NCBI GenBank assembly: GCA_963675625.1
Contig: OY776497.1
Span: 62,001 to 126,000, forward strand
Direction: 5' to 3'
Source of the DNA: F22 sp963675625
Lineage (GTDB): Bacteria > Bacteroidota > Bacteroidia > Bacteroidales > Bacteroidaceae
DNA: 64,000 nucleotides
Numbering within the stretch: position 1 is the first letter of the stretch; each line of letters starts with the position of its first letter. The translations under genes were made by a program, and so were the position numbers. Shown here piece by piece: positions 36,336-44,225 of this stretch. The notes under the pieces were generated by a model. It did not search any database, was not told the origin of the DNA, and was given only the letters and a program-made list of their open reading frames with translations.

Positions 36336-37022
36336 ATGCGTATAGATATTATCACCGTTTTGCCCGATATGTTTGAGGGCTTTTTAAACTGTTCCATTAT
36401 GAAGCGCGCACAAGACCGTGGTTTGGCCGAAATACATATCCACAACTTGCGTGATTATGCCTACGACAACTACAAGCGCGTAGACGATTACCCTTATGGT
36501 GGTTTTGCAGGTATGGTTATGAAAATTGAGCCAATAGAACGCTGCATCGAAAAACTAAAATCGGAACGTGAATATGATGAGATTATCTTCACTTCACCCG
36601 ATGGAGAACAGTTTGATCAGCCTATTGCGAATAGCATGTCTTTATTGAATAATGTCATCATCCTATGTGGACACTTCAAGGGTATCGACTACCGCATTCG
36701 AGAACACTTGATTACTCGAGAGATCAGCATAGGCGACTACGTCCTCACAGGTGGCGAACTAGCCGCAGCTGTTATGGCAGATGCCGTCGTTCGATTGATT
36801 CCTGGTGTCATTGGAGACGAACAATCAGCCTTTAACGACAGCTTCCAAGACAATCTATTGGCTGCACCCGTCTATACGCGTCCAGCCAACTACAAAGGAT
36901 GGGAAGTTCCCCCTATTCTACTATCTGGCCATGAAGCCAAAATTAAAGAATGGGAAATTCAGCAATCTTTAGAACGTACCAAGAGATTACGTCCCGACTT
37001 GTTGAAAGACAAAAAGAAGTAA
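36336..37022 (+). CDS. trmD: tRNA (guanine-37-N1)-methyltransferase
   Basis: A 228-residue SPOUT enzyme that makes m1G37. The start at 36336 (MRIDIITVLPDMF) fits the family and the promoter at 36302-36309; an upstream ATG at 36309 overlaps the -7 box. Motifs: YDDYPYGGFAGMVMK-type loop (here RVDDYPYGGFAGMVMK), LCGHFKGIDYRI, and the knot SIGDYVLTGGELAAAVMADA with RLIPGVIGDEQSAFNDSF behind it. Closed by a terminator at 37043. Confidence 0.94.
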   Translation: MRIDIITVLPDMFEGFLNCSIMKRAQDRGLAEIHIHNLRDYAYDNYKRVDDYPYGGFAGMVMKIEPIERCIEKLKSEREYDEIIFTSPDGEQFDQPIANSMSLLNNVIILCGHFKGIDYRIREHLITREISIGDYVLTGGELAAAVMADAVVRLIPGVIGDEQSAFNDSFQDNLLAAPVYTRPANYKGWEVPPILLSGHEAKIKEWEIQQSLERTKRLRPDLLKDKKK

Positions 37023-37042
37023 CAAGATACAATCAACCATAT

Positions 37043-37084
37043 AAAAACAGCATGTTTCATTATTGAAAACATGCTGTTTTTTAT
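37043..37084 (+). terminator. Terminator after trmD
   Basis: ACAGCATGTTT (37047-37057) pairs with AAACATGCTGT (37067-37077), extended by A/T pairs and followed by TTTTTTATTTT. Confidence 0.85.
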
Positions 37085-37125
37085 TTTCTAGACAAATATA
37101 CCCCATATTCACGACATACAAGCCC

Positions 37126-37154
37126 TTGCCATTCACCAGATAATTGTACTTTTG
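37126..37154 (+). promoter_or_regulatory. Promoter of the esterase-like gene
   Basis: TTG at 37126-37128 and TACTTTTG at 37147-37154, 18 nt apart, 32 nt before the start at 37186. Confidence 0.55.
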
Positions 37155-37185
37155 TACACATAACCAGTAATACAAATATAACTAT

Positions 37186-38538
37186 ATGAAAACACCCCTA
37201 CATGTCGCCCTCTTGGGCTTGGCCATCTTCGGCAGTTTATTTTGCCCGAATAAAGTTGAAGCATCAAACTCAACGAATCAATTACCATCTTATAAACAAA
37301 TGGTCATGTCCTACCCATACTATTTTGTGCAAGCTTTATTGCCAGCTCAAAAGATCAATCCCCCCGTTATTGGTATAACACTTACTGGACAAGACAATAC
37401 CCAAATAGAATGCATCAAAAAAGGTTCAAATCTTTTACTTATTCAGCATCATCTGCAAGACAACAAACAGATGCATATAGATACTCTTGCCGTCAAAAAA
37501 GATGCGAAGTATCCCCTCTATATACAGATTGCTAGTAATAAGAAGGGACTGCAATTCGCCATCGGTAAAGGCGAACACGCACTATTAGCTTTCGGTCCAA
37601 CCGTATCTCCCGATTTCTTAGGTGGACATCACGACTATATGTGTACTGCTACCGAGGTACATACCATAGGGAAAGCATGGATATTGTCCATGTATCCTCA
37701 AGAAGAATCTATCGCTACTGCCTTTCGAAACCAATATACCAGCCATATTGATATAGTAGATCTTCCTCGCACCGTCGCACAAACCCTTGTGTACCAGGAA
37801 AGCTGTTCCAAAGATGGTTTCAAGTCACGTGTGCGCACCCCACGACTCTATATATTTCATCCCAAACACCCCAAAGACATCGCACTTATTATGTGTCCAG
37901 GCGGAGGGTATTTTGGTTTGGCAATGATGCACGAGGGACTGGATATGGGCGCTTGGATGAACAAACAAGGAATTACCTACGCCGTACTAGATTACCGCCT
38001 ACCCGAAGGCAACAGGGAAGTACCCATAGGAGACGGCCACGCTGCTATCCGCTACATGCGTAACCACGCAAAGGCATGGGGAATAGACTCCAAAAAAATC
38101 GGTATAATGGGCGCCAGTGCAGGAGGCCATTTAGCCTCGACACTAGCCACACATTATACCGATATGACTCGCCCTGATTTTCAGGTCCTCTTATATCCCG
38201 TCATCACTATGGGCGATATGACACACCAAGGATCTCGTATCAATCTATTAGGCACTCACCCAAGTTCAGCACTTGTTGACCAATACAGTAATGAGAAGCA
38301 AGTAACCCAAGACACTCCACCCGCACTCATCTTCTATTCAGATGACGACGACCTAGTGCCTCCAATAAATAGCATCAATTACGATAAAGCCCTACAAACT
38401 CACGGTGTATCATCAGAGATCCACCACTTCCCCACAGGTGGTCATGGTTGGGGCTTCCGCGAAAGCTTCACTTATCATAAAGACCTTGTTGAAGCTTTCG
38501 AGAAGTGGATCCAAGCCTTTATTCAAAAGGCACCGTAA
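37186..38538 (+). CDS. Secreted alpha/beta hydrolase, acetyl-esterase (BD-FAE) like
   Basis: A 450-residue protein with a signal peptide (about residues 1-27, ending KVEAS). Residues ~35-190 form a beta-rich domain I do not recognise. The hydrolase domain starts near 220: oxyanion motif MCPGGGYFGLAMMHEG, nucleophile Ser311 in MGASAGGHLAS, acid region FYSDDDDLVPP and His in GGHGWGF. Family members remove acetyl groups from sugars or polysaccharides, which suits a glycan-using Bacteroidales. Its 3' end overlaps the convergent TonB receptor gene by 20 bp, so there is no room for a terminator between them. Confidence 0.8.
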   Translation: MKTPLHVALLGLAIFGSLFCPNKVEASNSTNQLPSYKQMVMSYPYYFVQALLPAQKINPPVIGITLTGQDNTQIECIKKGSNLLLIQHHLQDNKQMHIDTLAVKKDAKYPLYIQIASNKKGLQFAIGKGEHALLAFGPTVSPDFLGGHHDYMCTATEVHTIGKAWILSMYPQEESIATAFRNQYTSHIDIVDLPRTVAQTLVYQESCSKDGFKSRVRTPRLYIFHPKHPKDIALIMCPGGGYFGLAMMHEGLDMGAWMNKQGITYAVLDYRLPEGNREVPIGDGHAAIRYMRNHAKAWGIDSKKIGIMGASAGGHLASTLATHYTDMTRPDFQVLLYPVITMGDMTHQGSRINLLGTHPSSALVDQYSNEKQVTQDTPPALIFYSDDDDLVPPINSINYDKALQTHGVSSEIHHFPTGGHGWGFRESFTYHKDLVEAFEKWIQAFIQKAP

Positions 38539-40771
38539 TACTTAGCATGACCGAACGGCCAGGATTATAAATATTCATAGGCTTCAATGTAGAGAGATGA
38601 TCGAAATAAGTCTTATCTAGCAGATTATCTGCAGAAAGACTAAGCTCAATCGGTTGTCTCTCTATATGCATTTTAGTTGATGCCTTCATCCCCCAAATCG
38701 CATACCCTGGAGTTTCTGTTTCAAATACATTTGGTTTGTCTTGGCGCAAAGCAGCTAGGTTATTGATACTGATTTGATTGTTCTTGAAAAATCCAGTTGA
38801 TGGCAGGTCAGCTCTCACTTCACTACGTATCTTCTGTGCAGGAATAAATGGCAAATATTCTCCACCCTTTTGTTTACCCACAACATAGGAATAAGTCGAT
38901 TTAACGTGCAACCAAGGAATCATGCTAGGATGCACATGCAATCCAGCTTCGCCACCATACAATCGTGCATCATTTTGTTGATATTGATAGATGGGACTTC
39001 CCGATTCACTGAAGTTACCCGTAGATTGCACATAAATGTAGTGCTTAATATTATTATAAAAAGCTGCCACATCAAAAGTAACCAATCGTGAGTGATAGTG
39101 TGCACTCACATCAACATTTGTTGCATCTTGTGTTTCCAAATCAGCATTCCCCAATTCGATACGTGCGCCGTGACTACCATTCGAAGTCAATTCACTTAGA
39201 TTCGGAACTCTGAAGGCACGTGCCACATTCAAGCGCAATGTCCAATGTTCATCAGGACGATAATTGGCACTAATATCGCCAGATAGATTGTGGTATCGTC
39301 TATTCAATGCTGGTCTATATGCCGCATCATTAGCCTCGCCCACAGTCTCAGTATCTACATGATACCAGTCATAACGCAATCCTCCTTGCATGTTCCAACG
39401 AGAACCAATCTTCGTTTGATACAATCCTACAAGCCCAAAGCTATTAATATCTGCATTGGGCAATAATATTGTATTTCTATCATGAAGATTCTTATTATTT
39501 TGCCACATACCTTGCGCACCAAATATAAAACTAGATTGATCGCATACAGGTACATTCCATTTTGAATCGAGAGTATATGTTCTAAGCTTCATCTCAATTT
39601 CTGGATTGCCCCCATTTGTTTGCAATTGACGATTCGATTCTTGAAATGCCCCTTTGACATTCCATTTTACACGTCCCAAATACAACGTGTTTTGGCTCGT
39701 TACCACACGTCTGCGAAGATCTTGATACCACACATCGTTATGATGACTGTTGTATGTCACCAAATTTTGCGCCGCACCGACACACATGCCCAACTGTTGA
39801 TCATATTGCTCAGCAGTCAATTTAAAGACCCCAATAGGCAATGCATAGGAAAGATACCCCTTCATATTCAACTGGTTGAAACGCGTATTTTTAGCATCCT
39901 TACCATTTCCCTGACGATAATCTTCATGCTGATTACGCTTCACACTCAATCCACCAGAGATATTCCCTTGTGTCGTATTGATTTCCGCCAAAGTATTCCA
40001 CCCTTTCGTTGCACTAAAGGCCTGTGAAGTCACTCTACCTTGTACTGTTCCAACAGGAGCTAGAGGTGCAGCAACAAAATTAATAACCCCACCGATTGCA
40101 TCCGAACCATACAATAAAGACGCTGGACCTTTAATGACCTCAACATGGCCAAGATTTGTATTATCCACACTCATTGGGTGATTTTCACTAAACTGGTAGT
40201 TCTCTACCTTGATGCCATCTTGAAGCACCATGATATTATTTCCCCATAATCCATGAATCACAGGTTTAGCAGGGCCATTTCCTTTCGAGATAATATCCAC
40301 ACCAGGCACTTGAGCCAAAGCTTGTGTCAAGTTGGGAGTAGACTGCAAATCATCTGGGCGTACAATATCAATCTTTACCGCATTTTCGTGTTGCGAAGTG
40401 ATGTATCCTCCAGTGATTACTACGTCCTCGGTCTGAATCACCGACGAATGTAAAGTAATATCCCAAGTCACTACCTCCTGAGTAAGGCGTCCTTGTTTGA
40501 TCAGCGTTTCATATCCTACATAAGCGTAACGTACATGTAGGTTTCGCCCCATGGGCAACTTCTTCAACGTGTATTGTCCATGAACATCAGTTGTTGTACC
40601 ACGTTGTAACTCTGGGATATATACGGTAGCCCCAATCAATGCCATTCCCTTAGAGTCTGTGATATGTCCAGTGATTGTAGCTAGTTTATTCGCATTTTGC
40701 GATATTGGAGTAGCTGCATATAGTGCACCACATAAGATGCCCATAAACAGCATTAAATAGATTCTTTTCAT
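38519..40771 (-). CDS. TonB-dependent outer-membrane receptor, metal-type candidate
   Basis: A 750-residue receptor: signal peptide (to residue ~20), a carboxypeptidase-regulatory-like beta sandwich (about 30-115, ITGHITDSKGMALIGATV), the plug (SQHENAVKIDIVRPDDLQ ... VIKGPASLLYGSDAIGGVINF, about 118-235) and a 22-strand barrel ending SVMLSITVPFE with the terminal aromatic. No SusD partner lies beside it, which argues against a glycan SusC. The plug sequence and the upstream His/Cys-rich small protein suggest a metal or metal-chelate substrate (inference). No cobalamin riboswitch precedes it, so it is not an obvious BtuB partner for the BtuG-like protein. Confidence 0.85.
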   Translation of the reverse strand: MKRIYLMLFMGILCGALYAATPISQNANKLATITGHITDSKGMALIGATVYIPELQRGTTTDVHGQYTLKKLPMGRNLHVRYAYVGYETLIKQGRLTQEVVTWDITLHSSVIQTEDVVITGGYITSQHENAVKIDIVRPDDLQSTPNLTQALAQVPGVDIISKGNGPAKPVIHGLWGNNIMVLQDGIKVENYQFSENHPMSVDNTNLGHVEVIKGPASLLYGSDAIGGVINFVAAPLAPVGTVQGRVTSQAFSATKGWNTLAEINTTQGNISGGLSVKRNQHEDYRQGNGKDAKNTRFNQLNMKGYLSYALPIGVFKLTAEQYDQQLGMCVGAAQNLVTYNSHHNDVWYQDLRRRVVTSQNTLYLGRVKWNVKGAFQESNRQLQTNGGNPEIEMKLRTYTLDSKWNVPVCDQSSFIFGAQGMWQNNKNLHDRNTILLPNADINSFGLVGLYQTKIGSRWNMQGGLRYDWYHVDTETVGEANDAAYRPALNRRYHNLSGDISANYRPDEHWTLRLNVARAFRVPNLSELTSNGSHGARIELGNADLETQDATNVDVSAHYHSRLVTFDVAAFYNNIKHYIYVQSTGNFSESGSPIYQYQQNDARLYGGEAGLHVHPSMIPWLHVKSTYSYVVGKQKGGEYLPFIPAQKIRSEVRADLPSTGFFKNNQISINNLAALRQDKPNVFETETPGYAIWGMKASTKMHIERQPIELSLSADNLLDKTYFDHLSTLKPMNIYNPGRSVMLSITVPFE

Positions 40772-40885
40772 CTGTTTGTACTGAATTAATTATTTTATAT
40801 TTCATACGCATACACCAGCCATGTCTTCATAAGTCAAAACACTCGTGAAGGCATCCTATAAGGTGATCGTATAGTAAAAAGAAAC

Positions 40886-41311
40886 TCAAAAAGAGTATTC
40901 AGTACAACACGGAGGTCCCCTCACCGTAAACGTATTTACGGCTTTAAGAAAGATGAATAATGGATTAAATAAGACTCTCTCGAGCAGAGGTGTTTGAGAG
41001 ATCCAATAAACCCCTTGAATAGGAGTCTGTAATAGAATGATCAACTGACTACATATCTCACAGGTATGATCTAATACCGCCTTATGAGCAGCATGTTCTT
41101 CAGCCGATTGAAAAATATGCTGTGTCGTATATTTCGTATCAACGTGCTCAATATGAAGCGTATGTTGAAGATGATGCCCCTCATGAAAGTGCAACCCTTT
41201 AGACACACACATAGCCAACATGATGTATATAAAACACCATGCCGTGCGTTGTTTATGATGTGTGAAAGCTGTCCACATAGAGGTTCTGTACTTCACTGAT
41301 TTATCCGACAC
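40886..41311 (-). CDS. His/Cys-rich small membrane protein upstream of the receptor
   Basis: A 141-residue protein with one hydrophobic segment (about 24-40, WCFIYIMLAMCVSKGL). After it come HFHEGHH (residues 42-48), several more His, the pair HTCEIC, and a C-terminal RGPPCC near residue 133. This His-rich / CxxC / R-x-PP layout recalls the small proteins (DUF2946-like or HYC_CC_PP-like) that Bacteroidota encode beside metal TonB receptors. I infer a periplasmic metal-binding or sensing role. It lies 115 nt upstream of the receptor on the same strand. A minus-strand -7 box lies at 41340-41347. Confidence 0.7.
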   Translation of the reverse strand: MSDKSVKYRTSMWTAFTHHKQRTAWCFIYIMLAMCVSKGLHFHEGHHLQHTLHIEHVDTKYTTQHIFQSAEEHAAHKAVLDHTCEICSQLIILLQTPIQGVYWISQTPLLERVLFNPLFIFLKAVNTFTVRGPPCCTEYSF

Positions 41312-41339
41312 TAAAAGTCATCTTTGAAAAACTTTGGGA

Positions 41340-41368
41340 CAAAAGTAAAATAAAAACAGGGAAGCAAA
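41340..41368 (-). promoter_or_regulatory. Promoter of the His/Cys-rich protein and receptor
   Basis: CAAAAGTA at 41340-41347 (TACTTTTG on the minus strand) with CAAA (TTTG) at 41365-41368, 17 nt apart. No metal-regulator operator that I can name is visible. Confidence 0.5.
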
Positions 41369-41390
41369 AAACATTTTTCAATAAATTCAC

Positions 41391-41398
41391 TACATTTG
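41391..41398 (+). promoter_or_regulatory. -7 box of the RimJ/RimL-type acetyltransferase
   Basis: TACATTTG lies 48 nt before the ATG at 41446. Confidence 0.5.
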
Positions 41399-41445
41399 TT
41401 GTAACTTATTCCCGTAAAAAGATTATCTCATAAAAAACAATCAAT

Positions 41446-41994
41446 ATGTATTTTCAAATTACAGACAACATCACACTACGTGCACTACACATCGAAGATG
41501 CTGAAGCTATTTTCAATATCATAGATACCCAAAGAGAGTACCTTCAAGAATGGCTTCCCTTTGTACCATTTACAGTGACGAGTCAAGATACCAAAGATTT
41601 TATCCAAGCTACGCTCTATCCATCAGACGGTGAACCAGAACCCACTTTTACCATCCGTATGGGACAACAGATTATTGGACTAATTGGTTTCAGGGATACC
41701 GATCCTATCAACCTAAAAACCGAAATTGGCTATTGGCTTTCATCGGCTTGTCAGGGACAAGGCATTGTAACTCGTTCTACCAAGAGATTATGCGAATACG
41801 CCTTCGAGGATCTTCATCTTAATCGCGTGCAGATACGTTGTGGTGTAGGCAACCATCCTAGCGCTGCCATACCCAAACGTCTCGGCTTTACCTTCGAAGG
41901 TGTAGCACGAGAAGCGGAATACTATCCCAACGACCGTTTTATCGATTTAGAAATATATAGTCTACTCTATTCAGATATAGAAGAAAATCATTAA
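41446..41994 (+). CDS. RimJ/RimL-type GNAT N-acetyltransferase
   Basis: A 182-residue protein of the ribosomal-protein-alanine acetyltransferase branch of GNAT. ITLRALHIEDAEAIFNII at the start, IGYWLSSACQGQGIVTRSTKRL (acetyl-CoA loop QGQGIVT), and RVQIRCGVGNHPSAAIPKRLGF-type ending (RVQIRCGV, NHPSAAIPKRLGFTFEG) are clear. Substrate may be a protein N-terminus or a small amine. Convergent with the cupin gene, with 16 nt between stops. Confidence 0.85.
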   Translation: MYFQITDNITLRALHIEDAEAIFNIIDTQREYLQEWLPFVPFTVTSQDTKDFIQATLYPSDGEPEPTFTIRMGQQIIGLIGFRDTDPINLKTEIGYWLSSACQGQGIVTRSTKRLCEYAFEDLHLNRVQIRCGVGNHPSAAIPKRLGFTFEGVAREAEYYPNDRFIDLEIYSLLYSDIEENH

Positions 41995-42010
41995 TTCTAC
42001 CACATACTTT

Positions 42011-42346
42011 TTAGACCAATACCCCTATCGTCATCATTTTTACTGGAGTATCCCCAATGCATAGTTCGTGCTTCATTCCAGCAGGAACATAGAAATAATC
42101 TCCATCATGCATGGGATACTCCACCCCATCCAGTACGATACATCCACTTCCTTTCTCAATAAAAAAGTGTTCCTCCATATCCGTATGGGTATGGCCTAGG
42201 ATATGCTCTCCCTTATCTACAGTTGTATAGGCTATCTGCGTAATATTCGAGGGAATCTCGTGCTTAGCTATAAGCACCTTCTTCATGCCTGCTCCGTGCG
42301 AAGTAGGCACGGCATCTATATCTTCAATATTTCTATGTATCATCAT
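42011..42346 (-). CDS. Small cupin-domain protein
   Basis: A 111-residue single-domain cupin. Metal-site motifs GHTHTDMEEHFFIEKGSG (His/His/Glu) and DYFYVPAGMKHELCIGD (second His) are intact, so it should bind a divalent metal. Enzyme or sensor role is open. A minus-strand -7 box TATCTTTG lies at 42393-42400, back to back with the promoter of the DUF134 operon. Confidence 0.82.
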   Translation of the reverse strand: MMIHRNIEDIDAVPTSHGAGMKKVLIAKHEIPSNITQIAYTTVDKGEHILGHTHTDMEEHFFIEKGSGCIVLDGVEYPMHDGDYFYVPAGMKHELCIGDTPVKMMTIGVLV

Positions 42347-42392
42347 TAGTCTTTTATTATGTATCTACATGTTTAACCACTCTTTAGTAGTG

Positions 42393-42400
42393 CAAAGATA
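42393..42400 (-). promoter_or_regulatory. -7 box of the cupin gene
   Basis: CAAAGATA on the + strand, 47 nt upstream of the cupin start. Confidence 0.5.
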
Positions 42401-42443
42401 CATAAAAATGAAAAGGCTCCTATGTTTTTTTCTTCTATTTCGC

Positions 42444-42474
42444 TTTGAATATTGAACAATAGTTCATAACTTTG
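42444..42474 (+). promoter_or_regulatory. Promoter of the ORP-like operon
   Basis: TTTG at 42444-42447 and TAACTTTG at 42467-42474 with 19 nt between. It lies 21 nt before the first start codon, so the leader is very short. Confidence 0.7.
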
Positions 42475-42494
42475 CATCATAAAAGAAGAAAACT

Positions 42495-42962
42495 ATGGTA
42501 GGAAGACCCCAAAAGATACGCAAAATAGCTGGTGCCCCTACGGTGTCGGGCTTTAGACCTTGTGGCCCAAGAAGACATCGCGGCGGGCACCACAGCGGTC
42601 GGATGCAAGAGCATATCATGCTCCTTTTTGAAGAATATGAATCCATCCGCTTATTGGACTACGAAGGTAACAACCAGACAGATGCCGCCGAATTGATGCA
42701 TGTGTCGCGTCCTACCCTTACCCGTATCTATCAACGAGCACGCCAAAAGGTGGCTCAAGCCTTTATAGAGGGACGTCCTATCAAATTTGAGGGAGGTAAC
42801 GTACATTATGAAACCGAATGGTATCAATGTACCTCATGCCGCAGCGTGTTTAATATCCCACAAAATGCAACAGACACTACGTCCTCAATGGAATGTCCAC
42901 TATGTGGTAAAACAGAAATAATCGTCTATCACAACCCCGATAACCTCATGACCGAGGAATAG
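42495..42962 (+). CDS. DUF134 family DNA-binding protein with zinc ribbon
   Basis: A 155-residue protein. Family start MVGRPQKIRKIAGAPTVSGF, then a sigma-region-4-like HTH (QTDAAELMHVSRPTLTRIYQ, about residues 62-90). The C-terminal part has two Cys pairs (CTSCRSVF ... CPLCGKTEI), a likely zinc ribbon absent from short DUF134 proteins. DUF134 genes travel with NifX-like proteins and MinD/ferredoxin ATPases in anaerobes, exactly as here, so it probably regulates the operon it heads. Confidence 0.87.
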   Translation: MVGRPQKIRKIAGAPTVSGFRPCGPRRHRGGHHSGRMQEHIMLLFEEYESIRLLDYEGNNQTDAAELMHVSRPTLTRIYQRARQKVAQAFIEGRPIKFEGGNVHYETEWYQCTSCRSVFNIPQNATDTTSSMECPLCGKTEIIVYHNPDNLMTEE

Positions 42963-42997
42963 ATACTACGTACATTTATAAACAAATACATACAACA

Positions 42998-43321
42998 ATG
43001 AAAGTCGTTATTACAAGTCAAGAGAAAGAAATGAATAGCCATGTAGATGCCCGTTTTGGTCGTGCAGCATATTTTGCCCTATACGATACAGAAACAGGTC
43101 AAGTAGACTGGTTGCAAAATCAAGTGGGCACTCAACAACATGGTGCTGGTACAGGAGCTGTCAATCGTCTAGCCAACTTAGGTGTTGAAAAAATCTTTGC
43201 CTGCGTTTTTGGTGCAAAAGTAAAGCCCCTTCTAGATGAACTCGGCATCCAAATGATCGTTGTACAAGAAGGCGAAACCGTTGGCCATATCATCGAAATG
43301 CTTCAAGACAGAAAAAAGTAA
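42998..43321 (+). CDS. NifX/NifB-type dinitrogenase-cofactor-like protein
   Basis: A 107-residue single-domain protein of the NifX/NafY fold. MKVVITSQEKEMNSHVDARFGRAAYFAL (in parts VDARFGRAAYFAL), GTGAVNRLANLGVEKIFACVFG and LLDELGIQMIVV follow the family. Members bind metal-sulfur clusters; the orange protein of Desulfovibrio is one. No nitrogenase genes are present, so nitrogen fixation is not implied. It lies 35 nt after the DUF134 gene and 10 nt before the next ATPase. Confidence 0.87.
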   Translation: MKVVITSQEKEMNSHVDARFGRAAYFALYDTETGQVDWLQNQVGTQQHGAGTGAVNRLANLGVEKIFACVFGAKVKPLLDELGIQMIVVQEGETVGHIIEMLQDRKK

Positions 43322-43331
43322 ATACATCATT

Positions 43332-44225
43332 ATGAAAATTAGTATTGCCAGTGGAAAAGGCGGCACCGGTAAGACCTTCGTCTCCACCAACCTCTTCCGC
43401 CTGATGCACCAACACACCCCATCTGTGGTGTTGGTCGATTGCGATGTAGAGGTTCCCAATAGTCACGTCTTTTTGGAAACGACCGATCGTCAAAGTCATA
43501 TTGTCACCGATTTTCGTCCAGTTATCGACCTTGACAAATGCCGCTTCTGTGGTAAATGTGTCGAATACTGCCACTACAACGCTATGCTCTGTGTGCCATC
43601 AGCACATATGACCAAGATGCTTCCCGATCTATGCCACGGCTGTACCGCCTGCATGGTTGCTTGTCCACACGGTGCCATTAGTGCGTCCAACTTGGAAATA
43701 GGACAAGTGACTGCCAAGGAAACTACCGATGGCTTTATACTTATCGAAGGCCGCATGGCCGTCAATACCAGTTCGGGAGTTCCTGTAATTCACGATACAG
43801 TGGCATTTGCCGAAAAGGAATATCCAGCCGATTACTATCTCCTTGATTCTCCTCCAGGCACCTCATGCCCATTTATTCAAACGACCGCCAAATCCGACCT
43901 CGTCATTTTGGTGACCGAACCGACCCCATTTGGATTGAGCGATTTGATTCAAGCCATGGATACCCTAGACAGTCTAGGCAAACCATATTGTGTAGTCATC
44001 AATCGTGCCGATATGGGGGATGATCAAATGGAACAAGTCCTTGCAGATAGAGGTGTTGATGTCATTGCCCGTATCCCCTTCTCACGTGAGATAGCCTCAT
44101 GCTATGCTGGTGGTCAGCTCGTTGTCGACGAACTACCTGCATACCGAAGTTACTTTGAACAGATTTTGGAACATATCCGACTTATAGAAGCCAATCAACA
44201 ACACACTAAAGATAAAGCCTTATGA
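43332..44225 (+). CDS. MinD/Mrp-type ATPase with inserted 2[4Fe-4S] ferredoxin (first)
   Basis: A 297-residue protein. The start at 43332 is fixed by the deviant Walker A loop SGKGGTGKTF directly after MKISIA; an in-frame ATG at 43260 would lie inside the NifX-like gene. Two cluster motifs, CRFCGKCVEYCHYNA and CHGCTACMVACPHGAI, are inserted between the P-loop and the switch region LLDSPPGTSCP. ATP-driven electron or metal-cluster handling is likely. Its stop overlaps the next start by 4 bp, and the two ATPases are paralogues that probably act as a pair. Confidence 0.88.
   Translation: MKISIASGKGGTGKTFVSTNLFRLMHQHTPSVVLVDCDVEVPNSHVFLETTDRQSHIVTDFRPVIDLDKCRFCGKCVEYCHYNAMLCVPSAHMTKMLPDLCHGCTACMVACPHGAISASNLEIGQVTAKETTDGFILIEGRMAVNTSSGVPVIHDTVAFAEKEYPADYYLLDSPPGTSCPFIQTTAKSDLVILVTEPTPFGLSDLIQAMDTLDSLGKPYCVVINRADMGDDQMEQVLADRGVDVIARIPFSREIASCYAGGQLVVDELPAYRSYFEQILEHIRLIEANQQHTKDKAL

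Noticed and set aside
38519..40771. TonB receptor as BtuB partner of the BtuG-like protein
   Set aside because: No cobalamin riboswitch lies upstream, and its neighbour is a His/Cys-rich protein pointing to metals.
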